Origin: Bacteroidales bacterium
Lineage (GTDB): Bacteria; Bacteroidota; Bacteroidia; Bacteroidales; UBA932
Direction: 5' to 3'
Length of the DNA: 64,000 nt
Assembly (NCBI GenBank): GCA_012510445.1
Contig: JAAZIA010000025.1
Coordinates: 35,050-99,049 of the forward strand
The translations under genes and the position numbers were made by a program. Positions 57,781-64,000 of the stretch are shown here, in pieces (the first letter of the stretch is position 1; each line of letters opens with the position of its first letter). The notes below the pieces were generated by a model that worked only from the letters and a program-made list of their open reading frames with translations, had not been told where the DNA came from and searched no databases.

Positions 57781-59703
57781 TTACTTGATTTCTTCAAATT
57801 CAGCGTCTTTAATTTCTCCTTCATCAGAAGAAACGTCCGGACCGGCACCTCCAGCAGCACTTTGATCAAATCCGGGCTGTTGCGCTCCTTCTGCACCTTG
57901 AGTAGCCTTGTACATTTCTTCCGAGGCAGCATGCCAAGCCTTATTAAGGGCTTCCAACGCACCGTCTATAGCCGTTACATCTTGCGATTTATGCGCATTT
58001 TTCAGGTTTTCTAAAGCTTCCTGAATGGGGGCCTTTTTGTCTTCCGGCAACTTGTCTCCATACTCCTTCAACTGTTTTTCCGTTTGGAAGATCATGCCGT
58101 CGGCTTCGTTGATCTTGTCTGCACGCTCTCTTTCTTTTTGATCAGCCTCTTCATTGGCCTTGGCCTCGTCTCGCATCCTCTTGATTTCCTCTTCTGTAAG
58201 TCCGGAAGAAGCTTCAATACGGATGTGTTGTTCTTTACCCGTTCCTTTGTCTTTTGCCGATACGTTTAAAATACCGTTGGCATCTATATCAAAAGACACT
58301 TCAATTTGGGGAACACCGCGAGGTGCCGGAGCAATACCGTCTAAGTGGAAACGACCAATGGTTTTGTTATCCCGAGCCATAGGCCTTTCGCCTTGTAATA
58401 CATGAATTTCTACAGAAGGCTGGTTATCGCTGGCCGTTGAAAAGACTTGCGATTTTTTTGTAGGAATGGTGGTATTGGATTCAATGAGTTTGGTCATTAC
58501 ACCGCCGAGGGTTTCGATACCCAAGCTGAGCGGAGTAACATCCAGCAGTAACACATCTTTTACGTCGCCTGACAACACACCTCCTTGAATGGCAGCACCC
58601 GTAGCCACCACCTCGTCCGGATTAACACCTTTGTTGGGGGTTCTTCCAAAAAACTGCTCTACCAGTTGCTGAATGGCCGGAATACGCGTGGATCCGCCTA
58701 CAAGGATTACGTCATCTATCTCTGACGGTTTTAACCCAGCATCTGTAAGGGCTTTTTGCAAAGGTCCTTTTGTGCGTTCTACAAGACCGTCTATCAGGCT
58801 CTCAAATTTAGCCCTGGTCAATGACTTCACTAGGTGCTTGGGCATGCCGTCCACAGGCATAATGTAAGGCAAGTTGATTTCTGTAGCGTTTTGGCTGGAC
58901 AGTTCAATTTTAGCCTTTTCTGCCGCTTCTTTCAAGCGTTGCAGCGCCATAGGGTCTTTACGAAGATCCAGGCCGCTGTTTTCTTGAGCAAATTCTTCTG
59001 CCAGCCAGTCAATAACGGTCTGGTCAAAATCATCGCCTCCCAAATGGGTGTCTCCGTTGGTAGATTTCACTTCAAACACACCGTCGCCCAACTCCAAAAT
59101 GGAAATGTCAAACGTACCTCCTCCCAGGTCAAACACAGCAATCTTCATGTCTTTATGCATCTTGTCCAGTCCGTATGCCAACGAGGCAGCCGTAGGCTCG
59201 TTGATGATACGACGTACCTTAAGTCCGGCAATTTCACCGGCTTCTTTGGTAGCCTGACGCTGTGAGTCACTAAAATAAGCCGGAACTGTGATAACTGCTT
59301 CCGTTACTTCTTGACCTAAAAAGTCTTCCGCTGTCTTTTTCATTTTCTGCAATACCATGGCAGAAAGTTCTTGCGGAGTATATAAACGGTTATCAATTTT
59401 TACACGAGGTGTATTGTTTTCTCCTTTTTCAACGGCATAAGAAACCCGGTCACGTTCCAATGCTACTTTATCAAAGGTTTCTCCCATAAAGCGCTTGATG
59501 GAATAAACGGTTTTTTGCGGGTTTGTAATTGCCTGACGTTTTGCGGGGTCCCCAATTTTACGTTCTCCGTTATCTGCAAATGCCACAATGGAAGGCGTAG
59601 TACGTTTTCCTTCCGAATTGATGATCACAACGGGTTCGTTCCCTTCCATAACGGCAACACACGAATTGGTGGTTCCCAGGTCTATACCAATAATTTTTCC
59701 CAT
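57781..59703 (-). CDS. dnaK: Chaperone DnaK (Hsp70)
   Basis: 640 residues: ATPase phosphate loop [16 protein letters not shown], the linker [17 protein letters not shown], a substrate domain and the acidic C-terminal tail [14 protein letters not shown]. It heads a run with grpE, dnaJ, an M23 peptidase and anmK. Confidence 0.98.
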   Translation of the reverse strand: MGKIIGIDLGTTNSCVAVMEGNEPVVIINSEGKRTTPSIVAFADNGERKIGDPAKRQAITNPQKTVYSIKRFMGETFDKVALERDRVSYAVEKGENNTPRVKIDNRLYTPQELSAMVLQKMKKTAEDFLGQEVTEAVITVPAYFSDSQRQATKEAGEIAGLKVRRIINEPTAASLAYGLDKMHKDMKIAVFDLGGGTFDISILELGDGVFEVKSTNGDTHLGGDDFDQTVIDWLAEEFAQENSGLDLRKDPMALQRLKEAAEKAKIELSSQNATEINLPYIMPVDGMPKHLVKSLTRAKFESLIDGLVERTKGPLQKALTDAGLKPSEIDDVILVGGSTRIPAIQQLVEQFFGRTPNKGVNPDEVVATGAAIQGGVLSGDVKDVLLLDVTPLSLGIETLGGVMTKLIESNTTIPTKKSQVFSTASDNQPSVEIHVLQGERPMARDNKTIGRFHLDGIAPAPRGVPQIEVSFDIDANGILNVSAKDKGTGKEQHIRIEASSGLTEEEIKRMRDEAKANEEADQKERERADKINEADGMIFQTEKQLKEYGDKLPEDKKAPIQEALENLKNAHKSQDVTAIDGALEALNKAWHAASEEMYKATQGAEGAQQPGFDQSAAGGAGPDVSSDEGEIKDAEFEEIK

Positions 59704-59786
59704 AATTTAATATTTATCTTTTTAATAATTACGTATTACTGCCTTCTGATGGGCAATTGTTATGCCAAATGGTAATTCCTGACAGG

Positions 59787-59815
59787 TTGGCAGTTTATGG
59801 GAATGTTTATCTTTG
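59787..59815 (+). promoter_or_regulatory. Promoter of the RluA-family gene
   Basis: TTG at 59787-59789 and TATCTTTG at 59808-59815 with an 18-bp gap; the ATG at 59821 follows the -7 element after 5 nt, so the mRNA would be almost leaderless. Confidence 0.6.
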
Positions 59816-59820
59816 TTGCT

Positions 59821-60501
59821 ATGTCATATATACCTTCTTTGGACAAACGTATTTTGTACGAAGACAACCATTTGATCGCTGTAAACAAACGTTCGGGAGA
59901 AATCATTCAGGGGGATAAAACAGGGGATGAGCCTCTTAGTGAGGCGATAAAACGCTTTCTGAAGGTCCGGGACAATAAGCCGGGGAACGTTTATCTGGGC
60001 GTAGTCCATCGTTTGGACCGTCCGGTAAGCGGTGTCAGCCTGTTTGCCAAAACTTCCAAAGCACTCTCCCGTATGAATCGTCTGTTTAAAGAAGGAAATA
60101 TTCGAAAGACATACCTGGCTCTGGTAGAAAACAGCCCTGTCATTCCTGCAGCTGAGTTGATCCATTACCTTACCAAAAATGAAAAGCAAAATAAGTCATA
60201 TGCCCGGAACACTCCGGCAGAAGGAGCAAAAAAGGCCGTTATGTACTATACGTATCTAAAAAAAACAGACAGATACCACCTGCTTGAAATAGCGCTCATT
60301 ACGGGACGTCATCATCAAATTCGTTGTCAGCTGGCCACCATGGGCATGCCCATTAAAGGAGATCTAAAATACGGGGCTCGCCATGCCAATAAGGACGGAA
60401 GCGTTTCTTTGCATGCACATCGCATGGAATTTATCCATCCCGTACACAATACCCCTGTTGTTATAGAAGCTGCGCCTGTTTTTTTTAAAGGTGATTTATA
60501 A
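59821..60501 (+). CDS. RluA-family pseudouridine synthase
   Basis: About 226 residues: the catalytic motif VVHRLDRPVSGVSLFAKTSK (Asp in HRLDRPVSG) and GRHHQIRCQLATMGMPIKGD are both present. It isomerises uridines in rRNA or tRNA; the target is not inferable. There is no S4 domain. It overlaps the convergent nnr gene by 17 nt. Confidence 0.93.
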   Translation: MSYIPSLDKRILYEDNHLIAVNKRSGEIIQGDKTGDEPLSEAIKRFLKVRDNKPGNVYLGVVHRLDRPVSGVSLFAKTSKALSRMNRLFKEGNIRKTYLALVENSPVIPAAELIHYLTKNEKQNKSYARNTPAEGAKKAVMYYTYLKKTDRYHLLEIALITGRHHQIRCQLATMGMPIKGDLKYGARHANKDGSVSLHAHRMEFIHPVHNTPVVIEAAPVFFKGDL

Positions 60502-61990
60502 TGTCGGTGGCCGTAAAGCTTGCCGTTTGGGCTACACCATCGCCTACAATGCCGGCTGCAAGATCACCTGCCCGGCCGTGAAGAAAAACACCGATCGCAG
60601 CAGCTCTGTAGGAAGGAACTCCTTGAGCCAACAAGCTTAAAATAATGCCTGTAAGTACATCACCGCTGCCGGCCGTGGCCATTCCCGGATTTCCCGTAGT
60701 ATTGAACATATTCGGTTTCTTTCCTTCAGTTATTAACGTATACCTGCCTTTAAGGACTATAATTACCTTCCACTTTTTTGCCAACGTTACGGCCTGGATG
60801 ATTCTGTTGTAGGAACACGTTGCTTTTTGCAGGCCCAAAGCCACTGCCAAGCGATCAAATTCTCCGCTGTGAGGAGTCAGTACGGTTCCTTCCGGTAGGA
60901 GGTCCATCAGGAAGGGATGTTCAGACAACATGTAAAGGGCATCGGCATCCAGCACACAAGGCGTTTGGGACGATTTTTCTTTTAACAAAACTAACAAGCG
61001 TTTGAGTAAAGCGACCGTTACCGGATCCCTACCCCAGCCCGGTCCAATCCCTAAGGCTGCATATTTTTGCGTACCTTCTTTCAACCCTTTAGGCAGATCT
61101 CCGGCTATGTGTACGCGGCTGTCCACAGAAAGCATGGCCTCGGGCAACGCCGTATAAAAAGGACACTCGCCACATTCCGGCACATGGACGGTCAACAAGC
61201 CGGTTCCCATACGCATACAGGCACGGGCTGCCATCAAGGCAGCTCCCATTTTTCCTCGGCTGCCTGCCAACAACAAAGCGTGTCCGTAATCGTATTTATG
61301 TGAAAAAGGAGATCGTTTGGGAGGAAATTCCAACGCTTCCTCGGCTCCTTCTATAGTAACAAAAGGAAGCTTTATGCCCGAGTATTCCATTGCACCCATA
61401 CCAATATCCAAGACTTCCCACTCTCCTACATACAGATGGTTTTCAGGTAAGAAAAAAGCCAGTTTGGGGAATTGAAAAGCCAATGTAGCCTCTGCCTTTA
61501 CCACAGGCCCCCATGGCTTGACATCAGCGCCCAACCTTCCCTCGCCGGGCAATCCCGAGGGGACATCTATGGCATACACCCTGCCTTGCCATGCGTTTAT
61601 GCGCTCCACAACGTAGGCATAGGCTCCTTCTAAAGGCCTGGAAAGACCGGAACCAAATAGCCCGTCTATCAGAAGGGTCTCTTTAGGCAGCTGTGCCAGA
61701 GCACTCTCCCATTCCTTTTTCCAATGAGCATGGGCAAAAGTAGCAGGAAAGTCCCAAAGCGTTACCTTACTGCCTTTCTCTTGTAATAACGCAGCAACGG
61801 AACGGGCATCGGCTCCGTTGTTTCCGGGACCGGCTACCACCCACACTTCTGCAGGAGTTTGTTCCTTGGCAAGCAGTGCCTTTACAAATGCTGCAGCCGC
61901 CCGTTCAATCAAGTCTTTTTCCTCGACCCCATAGGCTTCCATATACAGCTTATCAATAGCCCTGATATCCTTTGCGTTGTATATTCTCAC
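60485..61990 (-). CDS. nnr: Bifunctional NAD(P)H-hydrate epimerase/dehydratase
   Basis: Repairs damaged NAD(P)H. 501 residues: an N-terminal YjeF epimerase domain (~1-210, VVAGPGNNGADARSVA) and a C-terminal ADP/ATP-dependent dehydratase (~225-501, VLTPHSGEFDRLA, NTTGNPGMATAGSGDVLTG). It lies 1 nt after nadD, a thematic pairing in NAD metabolism. Confidence 0.95.
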   Translation of the reverse strand: MRIYNAKDIRAIDKLYMEAYGVEEKDLIERAAAAFVKALLAKEQTPAEVWVVAGPGNNGADARSVAALLQEKGSKVTLWDFPATFAHAHWKKEWESALAQLPKETLLIDGLFGSGLSRPLEGAYAYVVERINAWQGRVYAIDVPSGLPGEGRLGADVKPWGPVVKAEATLAFQFPKLAFFLPENHLYVGEWEVLDIGMGAMEYSGIKLPFVTIEGAEEALEFPPKRSPFSHKYDYGHALLLAGSRGKMGAALMAARACMRMGTGLLTVHVPECGECPFYTALPEAMLSVDSRVHIAGDLPKGLKEGTQKYAALGIGPGWGRDPVTVALLKRLLVLLKEKSSQTPCVLDADALYMLSEHPFLMDLLPEGTVLTPHSGEFDRLAVALGLQKATCSYNRIIQAVTLAKKWKVIIVLKGRYTLITEGKKPNMFNTTGNPGMATAGSGDVLTGIILSLLAQGVPSYRAAAIGVFLHGRAGDLAAGIVGDGVAQTASFTATDIINHL

Positions 61991-61991
61991 G

Positions 61992-62549
61992 TTATACTAA
62001 AAATCCGTTCATATTCTTTCCTGCAGCCAATCCCTCTCTTATAAAAGTTGAGGAAACCGTGACGAGCGGAGCTTGTAACAAGGTAATGCTTGCTGCATAC
62101 GGGCTGTATTTGACATACCATTCTTCACTGTCAATCCCGTACCTTGGATACACGTACAAGGCAAATTCCCTTACTAAATTTTCCCACTCATACCATTGTT
62201 CAATATCCCTTAACTGGTCTGCCCCTATAACCAGAACAAGTTGTACATTGGGATGCATACGGCTAAAATGACGTAACGTTCTAATGGTGTAAAGCGGCTT
62301 AGGCAAAGTGAATTCTATATCTGAAACCTGAACTTGAAATCTTCTGGCTTCCAGTACATTGCGAATGTGTTGTAAACGTTTGGCAGGTGGGTCATCTGCA
62401 GGTATTATCCCTTCTTTCAGGGGGTTTAGAGGCGAAAGGACAATCTGTACTTCATCCAGGTCTGTATAAGAAACCAAGTAGTTCACAATGGCCAGATGGC
62501 CAATGTGAAACGGATTGAAAGATCCAAAATATAAACCGCACGTTTTCAT
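61992..62549 (-). CDS. nadD: Nicotinate-nucleotide adenylyltransferase
   Basis: NAD synthesis, 185 residues. Nucleotidyltransferase motif LYFGSFNPFHIGHLAI and C-terminal SSTFIREGLAAGKN. Gene order gmk-nadD-nnr on the minus strand. Confidence 0.95.
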   Translation of the reverse strand: MKTCGLYFGSFNPFHIGHLAIVNYLVSYTDLDEVQIVLSPLNPLKEGIIPADDPPAKRLQHIRNVLEARRFQVQVSDIEFTLPKPLYTIRTLRHFSRMHPNVQLVLVIGADQLRDIEQWYEWENLVREFALYVYPRYGIDSEEWYVKYSPYAASITLLQAPLVTVSSTFIREGLAAGKNMNGFLV

Positions 62550-62568
62550 AGAGGTGCGTACGTTTTTG

Positions 62569-63135
62569 TTACTGTATAAAAGCCGCTACTATTTCCGTTG
62601 CTCTGGCCAGCGTATCTCCCAGGCGATCGTTAATCAGCAATACGTCAAAGTCTTGCGCATCCTGCATTTCTATAGAGGCTTTGGCCAAACGTTCTTCGAT
62701 AGCCTGTAAGGTGTCTGTTCCTCGGGCAATCAGGCGTTCTTTCAACACTTCTAAAGAAGGCGGTGCAATAAAAACGGAAAGAGCTCTTTTTCCAAAGAAT
62801 TTCTTCAAGTTGATGCCTCCTTTTACATCCACATCAAAAACAGCCACTTTGTTTCCGTTCCAGATCCGCTCCAATTCCAAATTGAGTGTTCCGTAATAAT
62901 TACCTTTGTACACTTCTTCCCATTCCACAAAAGCCTCCTGTTCTATTAACGTCAGAAACTCTTCTTTTGTTATAAAATAATACTCCTTTCCGTTTTTTTC
63001 AACTCCCCTTCGCGGTCTGGTAGTTGCTGTAATGGAAAAATCCAACCTGGGAAAAGTTTCCATCAAATGGTTTACTACCGTAGTTTTTCCCGACCCTGAA
63101 GGAGCCGAAAAAATGAGGGCTTTCTTATTTTTCAT
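62569..63135 (-). CDS. gmk: Guanylate kinase
   Basis: Phosphorylates GMP. 188 residues: P-loop SAPSGSGKTTVVNHL, GMP-binding TTRPRRGVEKNGKEYYF, lid region RLIARGTDTLQAIEERLAKA. It overlaps the upstream creatininase-family gene by 11 nt. Confidence 0.97.
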   Translation of the reverse strand: MKNKKALIFSAPSGSGKTTVVNHLMETFPRLDFSITATTRPRRGVEKNGKEYYFITKEEFLTLIEQEAFVEWEEVYKGNYYGTLNLELERIWNGNKVAVFDVDVKGGINLKKFFGKRALSVFIAPPSLEVLKERLIARGTDTLQAIEERLAKASIEMQDAQDFDVLLINDRLGDTLARATEIVAAFIQ

Positions 63136-63892
63136 ACAAATCTTTCACGTTTTTGATATTTGCCAATTCCACAAGAAAAGAAGCTATTTCTTGAATGCTG
63201 TCTTCCATAAAGCGTTTTCCTTTTTCTGCCGTAGAGAGCTTTGGATTGCCTACGCCTGTATCTTCAGATGCATACACCCACCGTCTGGAAATCCATGCCC
63301 AGCGCTCTCTGAACGCTTTGATGGCAAAACGGTTTTCTTTTCCATCGCCTGCCTTATCCAGCGGTAATACCAGCTGAGGACGCAGGTACATCATAGAAGA
63401 AGTCTCCATTTCATCTGCATGATCACCCGGATTGTCAAAATACTCCCTTACCGGACGCACACGCCACCAGTTGACCATACAAATGATCATATTAGGATGA
63501 CGAACTTCCAACTCTCTTATGGCGTTCTGAAACGCATTGCCTCCATGGCCGTTCAGAATGACTAATTTGTTGACGTTGTGGCGCATAAGTACGGTCACTA
63601 TGTCTTCTAGAATCCTTTGTTGTGTAGAAGGGTTCATATGCATACAAAAAGGAATGTCCATCTGACCCGAATTTACACCATATGCTATTTCCGGCAATAC
63701 CAATGCTTTTACGTTACGCTCCCATGCCAAGGCTGCACTCCGCTTGGCCACTTCTGTTGCCATAAACGTGTCTGAACCGTAGGGCAAGTGATAATTATGA
63801 GCTTCTGTTGCCCCCCAGGGCAAGAGAGCCAATTGGTATTTTGTTTCTTTAATGGTGTGCCAGTTGGTCTCTTCCAGTATATAGGATTTCAT
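63125..63892 (-). CDS. Creatininase family protein
   Basis: Metal-dependent amidohydrolase fold of 255 residues, with the family motifs LPWGATEAHNYHLPYGSDT, NKLVILNGHGGNAFQNAIR and DNPGDHADEMETSSMMY. The true substrate is unknown; creatinine is unlikely in this context. It heads the gmk-nadD-nnr operon. Confidence 0.88.
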   Translation of the reverse strand: MKSYILEETNWHTIKETKYQLALLPWGATEAHNYHLPYGSDTFMATEVAKRSAALAWERNVKALVLPEIAYGVNSGQMDIPFCMHMNPSTQQRILEDIVTVLMRHNVNKLVILNGHGGNAFQNAIRELEVRHPNMIICMVNWWRVRPVREYFDNPGDHADEMETSSMMYLRPQLVLPLDKAGDGKENRFAIKAFRERWAWISRRWVYASEDTGVGNPKLSTAEKGKRFMEDSIQEIASFLVELANIKNVKDLYEK

Positions 63893-63915
63893 GCTGAATT
63901 AAGGTTTATCTGCCC

Positions 63916-63943
63916 CAAATATACATCAAAAGTCTTATCTTTG
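63916..63943. promoter_or_regulatory. Divergent promoter pair (creatininase family and aldolase)
   Basis: The minus strand has TATATTTG (63916-63923), 23 nt from the creatininase-family ATG; the plus strand has TATCTTTG (63936-63943), 16 nt from the ATG at 63960. Confidence 0.58.
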
Positions 63944-63959
63944 TTAATAAACTATTATT

Positions 63960-64000
63960 ATGATATCATATAAAGAATTGGGTCTGGTAAACTCCAGAGA
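63960..64000 (+). CDS. fba: Class II fructose-bisphosphate aldolase, N-terminus (partial)
   Basis: The last 41 bases encode MISYKELGLVNSR, matching the N-terminus of Bacteroidales class II fructose-bisphosphate aldolases (family pattern V-N-Y-K-x-L-G-L-V-N-T-R). It continues beyond the window. The call rests on 13 residues. Confidence 0.6.
   Translation, partial: MISYKELGLVNSR

Overview
The window reads as a stretch of a Bacteroidales (phylum Bacteroidota) chromosome. The evidence is a consistent promoter style (a -7 element TAnnTTTG, in the best cases with TTTG 19 bp upstream), little use of Shine-Dalgarno sequences, a DUF2764-containing V-type ATPase operon, FtsE without FtsX, outer-membrane beta-barrels with CarboxypepD-like N-terminal domains, a lipoprotein paralogue family ending in the FISUMP domain (Fibrobacter succinogenes major paralogous domain), and candidate sulfonolipid genes, a lipid class known from Bacteroidota. 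I cannot name the genus.

Layout. 1-9.0 kb (+): the 3' end of a Na+-pumping decarboxylase beta subunit, then the V-type ATPase operon (E, DUF2764, A, B, D, I, K) ending in glmM. The K subunit carries residues resembling the Na+ ligands of Enterococcus NtpK, so the segment may be devoted to Na+ bioenergetics. 9.1-13.8 kb: rpmE2, mnmD, a YceD-rpmF-tRNA-Arg-rubrerythrin unit (-), a GMP synthase lacking its glutaminase domain, a DNA glycosylase and a flavin reductase. 13.8-19.1 kb (-): a tight operon of ABC ATPase, permease, GntR regulator, outer-membrane barrel and patatin, with a candidate operator over its promoter. 19.2-28.2 kb (+): ftsE, nth, xer, a large TPR protein, a barrel protein and gyrB.

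28.2-32.0 kb: an alpha-oxoamine synthase, a short-chain dehydrogenase interrupted by an in-frame 33-bp tandem repeat, and a convergent cysteate-synthase-like gene. Together these suggest sulfonolipid (capnine-type) base synthesis: cysteate formation, condensation with an acyl donor, then keto reduction. A perfect 27-bp inverted repeat lies between the convergent genes. 32.0-34.7 kb (-): an AIR-synthase-type C-terminal domain gene, menG and cardiolipin synthase.

34.7-43.7 kb: an accessory island beside tRNA-Leu(GAG). It holds an astacin-FISUMP fusion lipoprotein, four more FISUMP lipoproteins, a decayed FISUMP gene, fragments of an M1 aminopeptidase gene and of a YbjQ-like gene, and a DUF4143 AAA ATPase. 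The intact M1 aminopeptidase lies at its right edge.

46.2-64 kb: mostly housekeeping. It includes a membrane protein divergent from a D-2-hydroxyacid dehydrogenase, a BlaI/M56-TonB sensor pair with a perfect palindromic operator, umuD-umuC-deformylase behind tRNA-Arg, rplS, a dnaK-grpE-dnaJ-M23-anmK run, an RluA-type pseudouridine synthase, a creatininase-gmk-nadD-nnr operon, and the start of a class II fructose-bisphosphate aldolase gene.
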